Shown here one piece after another: positions 47,500-59,700 of a stretch of 64,000 nucleotides of DNA (its first letter is position 1; every line of letters starts with the position of its first letter). The stretch is from Cyathus striatus (taxonomy: Eukaryota > Basidiomycota > Agaricomycetes > Agaricales > Nidulariaceae): contig JAOVFP010000022.1 of NCBI GenBank assembly GCA_025738555.1, positions 496,001 to 560,000 on the forward strand, written 5' to 3'. The position numbers were made by a program, and so were the translations under genes. The notes beneath the pieces were generated by a model. It did no database searches. It saw only the letters and a program-made list of their open reading frames with translations, and was not told the DNA's origin.

Positions 47500-48190
47500 A
47501 TGAAGACAAAGGGAGAAGGGGGGGGAGGGACAGCATGATAGGGGGGGAAAGGGGATGGGAGGAGGCAGGGGGAAAGGACAGTCAGACCATGCTTGTTATT
47601 TGCTAGATGAGGAGACAGCAGGGGAGGGGGGACAGCGCACTTGTCCTTGTCACTTGCAAGACACAGTGTGGGAGGAGGGGGGGGGGACTGGCACTCATCA
47701 GTTGCAAGACAAGGAGGGGAAAGAGGGGGGGGACTCATCCATGCCACTTGCGAGACAAGGAGGGGAAGGAGTGGTGAAGAGGAGGGGGACACACATACAA
47801 GGCAGAGGCGGAGGGGTGGAGGGGAGGGGGATGGACGCTCATCCTCATCACTTGTGAGATGAGGAGGAAGAGGAAGAGGAAGAGGGGGGGACAAGGAGGG
47901 GAGGGGATGAGAAGGAGGGGGGATGAGTGCTTGTCCATGTCACTTGCAACACGAGGATGAGGAGGAGGGGGGACAAGCACTCATCCTTGTCACTTGCAAG
48001 ATGAGGAGGAGGAGGGAGGATGAGCACTCATCCTTGTCACTTGCAAGACGAGGATGAGAATGAGGGGGGGGGATGATATGCTTGTCCTTGTCATTTGCAA
48101 GATGAGGAGAGGGAATGCACATTCGTCATTTGTGAGACAAAGTGCAGAGCTCTTCCTTGTCACTTGTGAGACAAGGAGGCAGTAGAGTAG
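47500..48190. repeat. Private minisatellite of element F (CTTGTCACTTGCAAGACGAGG)
   Basis: Units of roughly 55-70 bases, with CTTGTC(A/C)(C/T)TTG(T/C)CACTTGC-like words, GACGAGGATGAGGAGGAGG strings and long G-runs. It lies upstream of ORF1-F as the rule predicts. Bases 47,235-47,500 and 48,190-48,380 hold nothing recognised. Confidence 0.75.
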
Positions 48191-48382
48191 GGGGGGATGG
48201 CAAGCTTGTCATTTGCATAAGTGTCAGCCAATTTGATCACAAATTGCTCAGGAAAAATGAGTGCTAGTGATCCTGATTCTCCACCAAAAAAATGAGTGCC
48301 ATTTTTATAAGGCATATTCAGTAAATGTAATGGAGTGGTGATCATTGGCACTCATTTATGTATTGGTATTGACTACTAGGTA

Positions 48383-48460
48383 AGGCTCCAACCATATACT
48401 ATCCCTATACACCTGATGGGAGTATTTATAGGGATAGGGCTATTATAGTGTATTTATAGG
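48383..48460. mobile_element. End fragment of a TAAGG-type element
   Basis: TAAGGCTCCAACCATATACT followed by CCTATACACCTGATGGGAGT and TATTTATAGGGATAG matches the inverted right end of the element at 31,627-32,503. It is cut off at about 48,460 by the next segment. Confidence 0.65.
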
Positions 48461-48462
48461 TA

Positions 48463-49372
48463 CCAGAAACCTAGAACTAAGAAACCTGACAATGACAAAG
48501 TCAATACAACACACAGAATGGAAAAACAGACAAAATACAGACTTACCAAGACCATAAGAAAATCCAGATTCTGAGACATGAGACATGAGATCTGCAAGCT
48601 TGAGTAATAACAAGACAATGAGACAAAGAGACAGTGAGACAGAGAGGGAGAGTGTGAGAAAGGGGGAAGGGAAGCAAGAATGGATAGACAGCGAGTACTC
48701 CAACAGTCAGAAGTTCATGTGGAAGCAGAAAACCAACCCATTAGGCTGATACAAATGAAATTGATGCAAGCAGCTGGTGCTGCCACATCAGCTGATTACC
48801 TGATTAGGAAGGTAATTGATGTGATGCTCAAACAAGTGCATGTTGCAGAAAGAGGGCACACTGAGCTATGTGCATGATTGGCTGCCTGCCACCTGGGTGC
48901 TGATGAAGTGCTATCTTACACATGAACTGGGGAAATACTAGAAAACAAATAGAATTTTATTACTATGCAATTTGTAAGTAGAGTAGCTAGGAATTGTATA
49001 TAGTAGGGGAAAGGGGAAGAAATAAGGCAGGAACTGCACAGGCATTCTTCCCCCCCCACAGATAGGGCAGTGTATCAGAACAGAATTAGACACAGAAATA
49101 GACATACCAAATTGAATTAGTATTTTGAACACATACAGAATTGAAATGTGTTTGATTGAACTCATGCTTGATAAACTGTTGAAGTTCTAGCATGTTCTAA
49201 AAATATACAAGTAATTCTATTTTTAGTTTACCTTTGAAAAGAATTGATATTTGTGTGCCCTCAAACTTATTAAATCTTTGAGCTTGGGAACTTAGAATAT
49301 AAAATTGAACTGGAATTAGAAAACTATTCTAAGTATATATTAAAGTAATATAAACCTGCACACTAAGTACAT
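48463..49372 (-). repeat. Old inverted copy of the 51.2-52 kb insert
   Basis: Reverse complement of 51,220 to about 51,940 at roughly 80-85% by eye (for example ACTGCACAGGCATTCTTCCC against GGGGAAGAATGCCCATGCAG; GATGTACTTAGT at the border of both). Almost every CG in the right copy is TG or CA here. It lies next to the Gypsy pol remnant and may be an LTR of it or of another retroelement. Confidence 0.65.
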
Positions 49373-49474
49373 CACCTCCAGTCTTGATAAATGTGCAGTA
49401 ATAGATGTGGTGTCCACATGTAGGTCATGTGACTGGTCACATGACAGTTAGATAAGACAATGGAAATGAGATCC

Positions 49475-50240
49475 TAACAAATTGTCTACCTCAATTATAT
49501 TCTCACATATTCAGATAACCTTGCCAATCACTGGAAGGATGTTCACAAAGTCCTCATGGACTCACACCAATATGGCTTCTACACATATGCAGATAAATGT
49601 GAATTTCATTCCAAGTCTGTTGAGTATCTAGGTGACATTCTTTCTTCAAGCTTGTGTTTAAACTTTGTTTCAAAGTTTTCCTCTCCCCCTATTCTCTCAT
49701 GCTCAACTTCTTATCACTGACTAACCTGTTGAACACTTTAGGGCTCCTCAGTTGAATGGACATTTGAAACCTCACAATAACTTTCTTTGTTTTAGGGCCC
49801 AGCACAGCTTTAACCCTTACACCACTTATATGACTAATTCAGAAAGGCCTCAAGTGGGATTTCTCTCCTGCTCTTTTGATTTACTCAAAATAGATTTCAC
49901 TGCCACCCTTATTCTCACCCACTGGATTCCCAATACTCAACTCATTGTGGAAACTGATGTCTCTGATTATGCACTGGGTGCCATCCTCTCTATTTTTCTA
50001 CAACAAAAGTCCTCACCTATCAACAAGTCTGCTGGTCCAAGTTCCTCTTCTGGTTTCACCTAATTATTCATCTCTGTCCTGGTAAGCTTGGTATAAAGCT
50101 GAACTCTTTAACTAGATGCTGGGATGTGGGGGACAATGATTATACAAAGGTTAATCTGTATAATTTCTGTTCTATATTCACTCATATTCAGCTCCAAGCT
50201 TCTCTTCAAGCTACTGCTCTCATTTCCCAATCTTATGTGC
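49475..50240 (+). pseudogene. Ty3/Gypsy pol remnant (reverse transcriptase end, RNase H)
   Basis: YLNYILTYSDN corresponds to the YLDDILIYSDN region of Gypsy reverse transcriptase (the second Asp is lost here). Then YGFYTYADKCEFHSKSVEYLG follows, after a broken stretch an RNase H block VETDVSDYALGAILSI, and after another shift PGKLGIKLNSLTRCWDVGD, a block typical of the end of RNase H in Gypsy elements of basidiomycetes. Several frameshifts and an Arg-to-Cys change (TRRWD expected). No protease or integrase part was seen. Confidence 0.8.
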
Positions 50241-50293
50241 TATAATAATCATGAAAATTGAATAACTCCATAATATGTTGGATACTCTGTATT

Positions 50294-51214
50294 TAGGGCT
50301 GCCAGCTGTGCCATGACAGGTTATAGCCCATCTTTACAAAACCATTGACAGTATGGGTTTCAGCCATAACTGTCCTGTGTAGCAATTTTTAGAAGTGTTG
50401 ACAGTACAGGACAGGTTAAAACATGGCCATAAATGGTTTCATGGTTAAGTCAAAAACTGTGAAGACATTATTATAAGCCTAAAATAAGTCTCCAGAAAGT
50501 AAATGTCATATGTAGTTATGTCGACAGAGTAATTACAATAATATTATGATAACTTTAATATATCCTACTTATTTATGTATGCAATCAAGACTAGGATTGA
50601 GCTTAAGGTGATGCTTTACAATCATAAGTGTATGAATTGTCTCCAACTTTAGACTTGCATGACAAATAGAGATCATGTCATGTCCACCTGAGAGTATGCA
50701 CTCCACAGCAACAGCAGAACCTAAAAGTATAAGTAAGTTGTAACCCAAATTAGAATGTGTTGATAAAATATGCATCAGAAATACCCAAAATGTCACAAGT
50801 GAAAAAATATAAAGCTGGGAACTGATGTTAGTGGCCATACCACCATTCAAGTGGTTTGCATGAGTTGAAGTCCTCAGGCAAGAGCTTGAAGTAGTCTCTC
50901 AGCTCATCTATAGCAACACAAGGCTTGCAAGAATACCTTGAAGTAAAGCTTCCATTATTTGATATTCCAACAGGAGTGATGGAAGTTGCAAGAGAGAGAG
51001 ACTCAGAAGATTAAGTATTAACATAGTTCTCACAGAAATAATCTTTGAGCTTTTGTTTTGCATCTTCAAGATAGATAAGAAGGGTCAAGTTGTCTTCATA
51101 ATCAGACTTCAACTCTTCATATGAGATTTGAGGATCAAGCACTTCATAATAATAGTTAGCTACATATAAACTAAGATTGGATAATAACAAAAATGTGACA
51201 TACAAGCTGCCCAT
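50294..51214 (-). pseudogene. hAT transposase H, C-terminal part and element end
   Basis: From 51,214: VLDPQISYEELKSDYEDN … LRDYFKLLPEDFNSCKPLEWW … QFPALYFFTCDILGI. After an intron comes the hAT dimerisation block GSAVAVECILSGGHDMIS, with LKLETIHTLMIVKHHLKL, ending about 50,569. The Cys of VECILSGG stands for an Arg normally present, a C-to-T change. The element border is probably TAGGGCTGCCAGCTGTGCC at 50,294 (YARNG-like hAT end), where Gypsy sequence stops. Inverted words (CTGTCATGG/ACAGTACAGGACAG) lie between. Confidence 0.75.
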
Positions 51215-52264
51215 TGATGTACTTAGTACGCGGGTTTAGATTACTTTAATACACACTTAGAATAGTTTCCCAATTCCAGTGCAATTTTATATTCTAAGTT
51301 CCCGAGCTCAAAGATTTAATAAGTTCGAGGGCATGCGAATATCAATTCTTTTCAAAAGTAAACTAAATTTAGAACAAGGTATATCTATTTTTAGTACACA
51401 GTGGGACTTCAACGATTCAATGATCAATGGTTCAGATTTTAATTCAAAACGAGTTCAGTTTTAAATCGGTATGTCAAATTTGTATTCTAGTTCTGTACTG
51501 TTCTGTCTGATACACCGCCCTGTCTGTGGGGGGGAAGAATGCCCATGCAGTTCCTGCTGTTTCTTTCCCTCCTTGCTCATCTATATACAATTACTCAATG
51601 CTTATCTTACAGTTCCCTATCTATGGTACTTTTCTACCCATATGGTAGCTTAGTTCTAGGTCTGGAGTGAGTCAGCGCAGAGCACTGGCCCATCTGTGTG
51701 CAGCCAATCATACGGCACTACCACATTCCTTATCTATTGTGCTATTGCAACAGTGCGTGTGCGCACGCGTGTGCTTCCATAAGCACCTTCCTAATTCGGA
51801 AACCGTGGCAGTGATGCGTGATGCATCTTCGCTTTCTTTGTCAATGTGCCATCGCTATATTGCTCTCATCCCTTTCTACACATGCCATTGTCATCAAGTA
51901 TTTTGGTCACTGTGTCTGTACCTTTCAAATTGAGTTCTAGGGTTCTGTAAGTCATGTGTGCTTTTATTCTAGTGTTTCCATAAGTTTCTTTGGTTCATCT
52001 ATTTTAGCTGGGGAATAGCACATTCCAGGCTGTGTATTGTAATGTAAAATAGAAAATGAAAAGGTAGGTATTTGTTAAGGCTGTAAGCTCGAGACCGAGG
52101 TGGAGTATTGCGCTTTTTATATGTTTTTATTTTAATCCCTTGTTTAGTTTTTTAGGAGACAACCCGGGAACTCAGTTCCTCCTCTCATGTCCCTACTCTA
52201 ACGCACTCAGTCCGAAGTTCTTATTTTAATTAAGAACATGAATTTATAAAGGGTACGTTTACAA
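51215..52264. mobile_element. LTR-like insert in hAT H, about 1.05 kb
   Basis: Interrupts the hAT frame between KFNETPLYTW (52,278) and the VLDP block (51,150). It begins near TGTACTTAGTACGCGGG and ends near GGGTACGTTTACA, so TG...CA ends are possible, but the flanking five bases do not match and the borders are approximate. Rich in CG compared with its inverted older copy at 48.5-49.4 kb. No gene. Confidence 0.5.
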
Positions 52265-53724
52265 TATAGCCTGTGTATCACCATGTATACAATGGGGTCT
52301 CATTGAACTTATCATAGTACTTGGAAAGTTTGATGTGTGCAGCAACAAGCCCATTACACAATGCAGAAGGTGCTGCCACTGGCAAATCTTGGATTGAAGT
52401 CTCTAATTGATCTTGAAGACCATGAAAAATAGCCACCATTTGTGAGAGCATTGGTGACTTCATGATCAACATTTGTGTTGTTGCAGATCTGAAATGTTCA
52501 AGCCAGTTAGAAACAATTCTAATGCTGTTCCACTCAATGTCAGTGAGCTCAAATTTTTGGAAGAAGTCACACTGTGCTGGGCATGTTATAAAGCTATCAA
52601 TGACATCTTGGTATTTCAGTGCTTGTCCTGGGGCAACAATGTCAGTGATAAGAATAGTGTAAAGTAGCTGAAGTTATACATATGTAACATTTGATGGGTA
52701 GATGACCAGCATGTTTTCACATCAAGAATAAGCATCAATGGCATATTGTCATTGGTATCTTTTGACTTTGAAAAAATCTGCACCTCATGCAGCTATGCAG
52801 CATGATGCTGTGGACTTGGCTGAACTTCTCAAACTATTTTGTGTAACTGAATAACTTGGGAGTTAGACAAATGATTATGTAGATTTAATTAATACATACC
52901 TTGCTTACAGCTCCAACATCAATCATTTCCAAAATTGTATCACCCGAATCTTGATCTGGATTGAGTGAGGTTGCATCATTATCAACTTCTTCATCAAGAG
53001 ACTCAGTAATGGTGTCTTGGTATATGCCACTTCTGCCTATGGCATGTTCACTGTCTGTCATTGACAGAGCACCTATGCACTCAAGAAGCTACAGAAAACA
53101 ATAAATCAAATACTGTTGTAAGTATAAAGAATGAAATAATATACCTTAATGGTGACAAGGTGAATAGTGTGTGGCATGCATCAGAGGCAGGAAAATTTTG
53201 CATCAAATTCAATTGAGACTTCCCTGCAATGCTCTCAAAGTGAATCCATCAAGGTGTTATTATTGTAAGCATTGTCTATCATAACTGCAAGAATCTGTCA
53301 TTACCTTGAGATAAATATAGAGATGCATGAAATATATTAAGCATGTACCAAATCTTGAATACCATAGAGTGTGAATGTTTGTCAAATGGCTTCTGCCATA
53401 TTTTCTCCTGAGTGTTAGCCACTAAACCCACAAAAACCAATCAGCAATTCCTCTACATAACACAAAATGAATTAGAATAGTAGAAGTACATTATAATATA
53501 TTGCCACACACCTAGAATGCCATCATTATTCACATAATGTATGACAATAACAAGAAATGCTATTTGATTACTTGAGGTCCAAGCATCAAGGGAAATGCTT
53601 ATTTTTGAGAACAAATTCTGTTAATTGCAGTTTGAATAATAATACAAATATTGTATGACATAAAAATAAATACCTTAAACATTTCTTGCATTGACTCAAT
53701 GGTGTCTTTGCCCATTTTCATAAT
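52265..53724 (-). pseudogene. hAT transposase H, middle part
   Basis: Read from the right: ENLFSKISISLDAWTSSNQ (first catalytic Asp region), FLVIVIHYVNNDGIL, HSGENMAEAI, VIMDNAYNNNT (second Asp region), CMPHTIHLVTIKLLE, ITESLDEEVDND, then WNSIRIVSNWLEHFRSATTQ and HIKLSKYYDKFNETPLYTW. These are standard landmarks of a hAT family widespread in basidiomycetes. Frameshifts and stops are present (for example AEAI*QTF). It continues upstream at 58,191 across hAT element G. Confidence 0.82.
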
Positions 53725-53732
53725 ACAGGAGC

Positions 53733-56700
53733 TAGTGTTGTTGTGGCTCAGCTTGAGGAACCACAGCCAGTTGAGCTGAGCCAGTTCTGCTAATAGCTGT
53801 AGCTGGTTTTTTCGCTAACAGCTCAGGCAGCTAATTGCACAGCTAATGCTATTAGCTGATAAACTTCATAATTATGAAAACACTTCAGCACCTGCCACTC
53901 TTGCATTGCTTTTGATCACTCCCTCATGCCCTTCCTCATAACTCCTGCATGCTCCCTTTATGCTTGCTCTTGTTTATCATAAATTTGATTGTTTAATGTA
54001 TTTGAAACATTCAATAAATGTTTTTAACCAAGATCCAATTGCAATCATGTCATTTAGTAATTTTGACCACTGCTCAGTGAGTCATGAAGAAACCTGTGTA
54101 TTTCATGTTACAATCTTGATGATGTTTACTAGCCCAGTTACATTGTGCAGGTCCTGAAAATGACATTGTCCCATAGCAAAGGTTTCTATCCTGATGATTT
54201 TATGACATTTGCTTTGCTGATAGCAGGGTTTTCGAGGATTCTCAAGCACATTGTTTCAGCATAATGAGTACCTGATACTTCATTTCTGCTGTGGTATGTT
54301 CATATTCTACTTTATTCTACAGATTTCTGTACCCTAAAATCATTTTAGATCATTGTCTTTTCCTTCTATTATACACCCAGTATGAAGGTAGGGTAACAAC
54401 TGAAAGTATTGAAGTAACTCATGGCATCTCATCATTCTGGACTTTACGACAAAGCAAGGCTTCTCTAACCTTCCATTTATTTCACCCCACTCTCATATTT
54501 AACTGGCTATCTTTCTATTAGAGTTGTAACTTTACTACAGTCTACTACAGCTACCTCACTACAATGCAAAGAAGAGGCACTCATCAGAAAAACTATGACA
54601 ATGGTGCATTGGAGACAGTATTTACTGTCAAGGATACAATGAGTAAGCACATTTCAATACATTCTGTATGTATTTAATGTTGGTAACTTCAATAGAAGCA
54701 TGTTCTGGTAGAAAGAAGACAAAAACAGTCCAGGTTGCAGATACCAAACCAGTGGTAGATGTACTTGAGCAAGTAAGATTTATTTCTCTCTATTATTAGT
54801 GAATAATAATCTCTTTTTATAGAATCCAGCTGCTACCCCCTCACAACACAAGACTGTACTAGAAGTCTACACTCCTCCATCCAAGCATTGCAGTCACCAG
54901 CCATCTCTGCCTATGCCATATGATTTTAGTCTGCCAATATTATCTGTTCCATTGGTAGAAGATACAGACCCATTTTCAACTACAGTACCACTAAAACCTA
55001 TAGCATGTACCCCTTTCCCCATTCATGCTCCACCCTGAGGCACCATGAACTTGCAATTTGATCATGCTGTTGAAACTCCAATTCGCCAGGAATTGGCAAA
55101 ACTTTGCACACCAGGTACCCTGAATGGTGGAAAGACTCCTCAGACAGGGTGTTGACTGAATGCCAGTACAAAAAAGTAGCAACATTTTCAAAATGGAAAG
55201 ACTCCTATGGACATCTGGCTATTTTTTGAGGAGGACTCATTGAAGCAGCAGGTGTGTAAGCTTTGCCAGTGAGTTTCTTTTACTACTATATTTCTGCATT
55301 TGAATTTATTTTGCAGAAAAAAGAGAGATATTATCCTGACTTCAGAATTGCTATCTATGAAGACACCACATCTACCAGGGTCCTTCAGTATCATCTTTTT
55401 ACTCAGCACCTTGATGAATGGGTTTCAGCATGTGATGAATTTGGCATTGAAATGTCATCAAAGGATCCACAACTTCACAGGGCTTTGAATGATTACCAAG
55501 TGGATCAGGCTTGCACTGTACATGCACAATCAATTGGCTTGAAATATATACCTTTCACACTGGAGGCCTTTATTGATGCAATTACCAATTGGATTGTTGC
55601 AGATGACCAGGTAATTGATTCATTAACTATTCCTTATCATTCACAGATCTTATTAAATTATATTAGTCTCTGAATGCTATTGAAAGTCCATATCTTCACA
55701 GTATCAATCTAATGCTACAGAAGGATCTTCATGACAGTGATATTCCATGCTGAGCAGCACTCTGGAGTCATATAATGACAATGTTGGATAATCACATCAA
55801 CAGTATCCACAGAGAAGTCCAGGTATGTGGTTGGTCTTTTCTATATTTTTGTGGGATACACTAACAACTTGTAGTGTACCATTGGGAAGTTATCTTTTAC
55901 AATGGACATGTGGACCAATCCTAATGGAGTGCCATATATGGCAGTAACAATGCATTCCATTATCACACATTTGAAGACAATGCCTACAGGGCCACAGTAT
56001 TCAATAAAACTTCGAGCTGATCTTGTTGGATTTTCTAGAGTTCCTGGACGACATACTGGTGAAAATTTAGCAATAGCATTCATGCAGACTCTTGAGCACT
56101 TCCATATTCAGAAAGTATGTCATTAAAATTATTCTACAACAAGATACTAATACATTTGTAGGTTGGATGGATTACAATGGATAATGCATTGAACAATGAT
56201 ACACTTGTAAAGGATCTTAAAGCTCATCTTGAAGCCTGTGGTATATCATTCTGCAACATAGAACAGCATATCCAGTAAGATTTTGGCAGTTTAAATTTTT
56301 TGTACTGCAATTCATAATCAATTCTTATAGTTGCTTTCCTCACATCATGAACCTTGCATGTCAGGCAGTTCTCAAGATGATTACTGATTTACAGCTAGCA
56401 AAGGATACTGCAGGTGACTTTAATCCAGTCACTGCAAAACATAATGATCCTATTGCCCTTTTACGAACAATTATTTGACTTGTATGTTTCATGCTTTCAA
56501 ATCTTAAGCTGCTTACATTAATTTTTGTAAGATTTGTTATTCTCCACAATGTCAACAAGGGTTTTCAACTGAATTGGAGAAGCAAAATCTCAAACAACTG
56601 GAACTCCTACAGGATGTTGAGACATGCTGGTCATCAACATATCTGATGATTGAATAGGCTATATTTCTTCGATGTGTGAGATATACTATTTCTAAAATTA

Positions 56701-58182
56701 TGTCATTTGATTATTTTCTAATCAGAATATAGGGGATTGATGGTTACATTGCATGAGTCTCAGCATTACATGACTATAAGTTATCTCCCAATGCATGGTC
56801 AACCTTGGAGGACTACTTAAAAATTCTTGAGGTGTGTACTGCATAGCTACTAGTGAAGAATTTAATTTAATTTTAATTTTAGGTTCCACATGGCTTCCAG
56901 CAGCTTTTATCAGCAGAAAAGACCCCAACTTTATCATATGCTCTTCCAACTTTTCAATACATGATATCACTTTGGAAGAAATATCAACAAGACATGCCAG
57001 CATATTTTTCTGTTATTGAAAAGGGAATCACTAAACTTGAGGAGTATCAGAGCTATGCATGTGAAGTTCCAGCATATACATTAGCAATATGTAAGCTGAG
57101 CAAGCTTTACATCCTACTCTATATTAATTTTTAACATTTTTAGTACTCAACCCATCAAAAAAGTTGCAATGGTTTGAGATTAGTGCACCTGATAAAGTTA
57201 ATAATGCTTACAAACTCTTCATAAAGCATGTAAGCTATCTTCTTCAGTACAGTAGTATCTATTATCATTTTATGCTCATGATAATTGTATTTGTATAGTT
57301 GGAGCCTCTCTATATTCATGAAGCTCAAGTACCTACACCAGCCATCCCCAAAATTCTCTCAGTTGAAGATGAACTTCATGACAAAAGATGGGCAGAACTG
57401 CTTCTTGGCAATAATATGGGGTCACATGATGCATCTACTGATCACTCATTACAAGCTGAAGTTGATGCTTACTTTCTTGATATTCAGCCAAGTGTCAACA
57501 TGGTAGCCTTCTGGCAAGTAAGTATATCTTTCATGAATCAAATATGTGAAGCTGATATTGTTATAGGAAAATCAATTGCAATTTCCAACAGTATTCCTTC
57601 TTGCACTAGATGTTTTACCTATTCAAGGATCTACTGTACCATGTGAATGTGTTTTCTCATCAGCAAAGGAAACTAAAACAGCACAACATAATTGCATCAA
57701 TCCAGAGCTTATGGAGGCTCTGCAATGGCTCAAATTTTTGAAGAAAGGGACTGAGCTATGTTTCACTGCAGGAATGGATGTAAGGTCAGAGCTTTGAGTG
57801 ATGGAGGATTATGTACAAGATGCAGTCATTTGTCCCAAAGATATTGAGGCATTTTATAATACACTGCAGTCTGTAGTGGTGTCCCACAACTCCAATAATC
57901 CTTAATTTTGTTTAAAATGCACTGTATTTATTAAAAAATCACATGTACTCATATTATCCTAATAACTAATGCATTGCTTGAAAATTCTTCACAAGAATAA
58001 GCACTAAAACTACAAGGAATCCTAACTTACACTGCAACCACAGGTCACACTAATCTATATATCCATAAATAGTAACTTAGCTGCAGCTTAGCCAATTAGC
58101 CAAGCTGGTCCCAGCTGAGTAACCAGGTTAGCTGCCACAAGCTGAGTCAAGCTGAGCCATATCAAACCCTTTAACATTACTA
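53733..58182 (+). mobile_element. hAT element G, 4,450 bp, inserted in hAT H
   Basis: Left end TAGTGTTGTTGTGGCTCAGC; right end, reversed, starts TAGTAATGTTAAAGGG and reaches the same TGGCTCAGCTTGA a little further in. Flanking 8-mers ACAGGAGC (53,725) and ATGGGAGC (58,183) match at six of eight, both differences being transitions. Removing it rejoins the hAT H frame (VPGHSTICS with CIMKMGKDT). The first 540 bases are also found at 36,780. Confidence 0.85.
54564..57798 (+). pseudogene. hAT transposase G with BED finger
   Basis: Starts MQRRGTHQKN at 54,564, with about ten short introns. A BED-type zinc finger is seen as WLFFEEDS … VCKLC and, after an intron, LQYHLFTQH. Then VDQACTVHAQ, EAFIDAITNWIVADDQ, LSFTMDMWTNPNG (first Asp), GWITMDNALNNDTL (second Asp), KEMFLAL-type middle, and the dimerisation block LPIQGSTVPCECVFSSAKET with LMEALQWLKFLKKG, stop at about 57,797. 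In-frame stops: TGA at 55,036, 55,751 and 56,476 and TAG at 56,655. At three of these the family normally has Arg, and CECVF is normally CERVF, all as expected from C-to-T change at CG. So the copy is dead, though recent enough to keep all exons. Confidence 0.88.
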
Positions 58183-58190
58183 ATGGGAGC

Positions 58191-59239
58191 AAATTGTAGA
58201 GTGGCCAGGAACCTTCAATGGTTTCAATGAATAGAAATGTGTATATTGCAGAAGTGCTTGGAACTGTGGCTTCTCAACCTTGTCAAATGGTTGGTCACAA
58301 GTAGCAATCCATTTCATGAGCAATTCTTCAAAGTGTTCCTGATTCCATTCACCCTATCAAATATACTAAATATATATATATTGTTGTGAGAATAAATGTA
58401 CTTACACAAGCCTTGTCAGTTTTATGTGCAAATGTGTTAGTAATAGTTCCAGGTGCATGTTCAAATTGCTTGAGATACTTTGAGAGCTCTGATTCACTAA
58501 GAACTTTCTTTCCTGATGCAATGAGGATCTCCTCTTCCAAAGGTGGAGATGATCACTCCTTTAGTAAGAGATAAAGGTTGTATAGCCCTGGAAAGGCTTT
58601 ACTGAGATGCCCAGTGAGACCTATATAAATTGTAAGTAACAGCAAATTTAATAAAGAAAGGAAACTCACTGCTCTGGTTATATTTCATTCCTTTTGTAAC
58701 TGCAAGAACATGCCAGTTGCCATGATAACACTTGTAATATTGATCTCCTTTGCACTGTTCACCTTTGGGACCATTGGGAACACTTTTATAAAAATAGTAG
58801 ATTGGGTTTCTTTTGCTACACATATTGACTGGACCTTTGTCAACCTCAGTATTCTAAAAGTCAGACAAGTCAGAAAACAAATATAATTTAACATTAAAAC
58901 ATACTGTAAAATCACCCTCCACATTGTTGCTATCATTCTTGTAACTCTTCTTTGTAGTAGGGATCTTAGAAGATGCCTGGTGCAAAGACTGGGTGCACTT
59001 CCTCTACAGATTAGGAAGCTTACTGGGCAATGACATCACAATCTTTACACAAGACATAAATATGTATTGAATAGAAGCAAAAAAATCAAATGAATATCTC
59101 TTCATTATCAATGATAGCATCTTCATCATTATCACACTTGTCTTCAGAATCAGAAACATCAACCAGGTCTGGGACATCTGGAATGAATTCAATGTCATCT
59201 GGATCCATGCCACTGGAAACCTCTTCCAATTGAAATCCA
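58191..59239 (-). pseudogene. hAT transposase H, N-terminal part
   Basis: From about 59,239: LKAPGFQLEEVSSGMDPDDI, an acidic stretch (DLVDVSDSEDKCDNDEDA), then NPIYYFYKSVP, KGDQYYKCYHGNWHVL (Cys/His finger-like), LTGHLSKAFPGLYNLYLLLK, ESELSKYLKQFEHAPG, HFEELLMKWIATCDQPFDKV and EKPQFQALLQYTH. The last block is very typical of this hAT family. It is cut on the left by hAT element G and on the right by KDZ element J, so no start codon is visible. Confidence 0.8.
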
Positions 59240-59269
59240 GGAGCTTTGAGCTCTTTACGCTCCCCCCCC

Positions 59270-59585
59270 CCTTTCACATGAATCTCATGTGAATAGGTGA
59301 ATTTCATGTGAACTTCACATGAAATTCACATGAACTTTTGGTCCATTATTTTTTCGATTTTTGGCTGAGAATACTGCAAATTATTTCACATGAATTTCAC
59401 ACGAACTTCACATAAATCAGATGAATTACATGAATTTCAGGTGAAAGATTCATGTGAAATTCATGTGAACTTTCACATTCCAGATTCACTTTCACTCTCA
59501 ACATGTGTGAGTTTCATGTGAGTTTCAGGTGAAATTCACATAGGATGCAAATGGAATGTTACTCTTACTATATATAGTATAGTGT
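59270..59585. repeat. Subterminal words of element J (TTCACATGAA)
   Basis: Words such as TTCATGTGAACTTCACATG and ATTCACATGAACTTT, ending GAATGTTACTCTTACTATAT, which is the inverse of 30,345-30,390 in element B. Confidence 0.85.
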
Positions 59586-59587
59586 AA

Positions 59588-59700
59588 TAAAAAAAAAAGT
59601 GTTCATGTCAGTGTTTGAACACAGCACCTCGCAAAACCAAAAGGTAATTTCCCACAATTAGGTGATTTAACCACTAGGTCATAGAACCTTACAATATGAA
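59588..59700 (-). ncRNA. tRNA-like Pol III unit of element J
   Basis: On the minus strand: GGTTCTATGACCTAGTGG (A-box context), then GTGCTGTGTTCAAACACTG (B-box-like GTTCAAAC), then ten T at 59,589-59,598. Same family as the unit of element B. Points outward to the end at 59,248. Bases 59,700-60,190 hold unassigned sequence, including an inverted word pair (AAGCTCGATGTTTTATGATA and its reverse, 60,085-60,130). Confidence 0.55.

Larger units (their letters stand above)
37322..48200 (-). mobile_element. KDZ element F, split by element C; right border not found
   Basis: A-type end CAGTACTTTATGCTTCCCC at 37,322, GGAGTCC/CAGTCTGG words to about 37,540, KDZ C-terminal fragment (37,889-38,285), ORF1 second half (38,286-39,732), nested element C, ORF1 first half (46,764-47,234) and a G-rich array (47,500-48,190). 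The transposase 5' part is deleted, so ORF1 and the transposase tail are abutted. The B end was not seen; the end coordinate is the end of the array, not a border. Confidence 0.65.
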
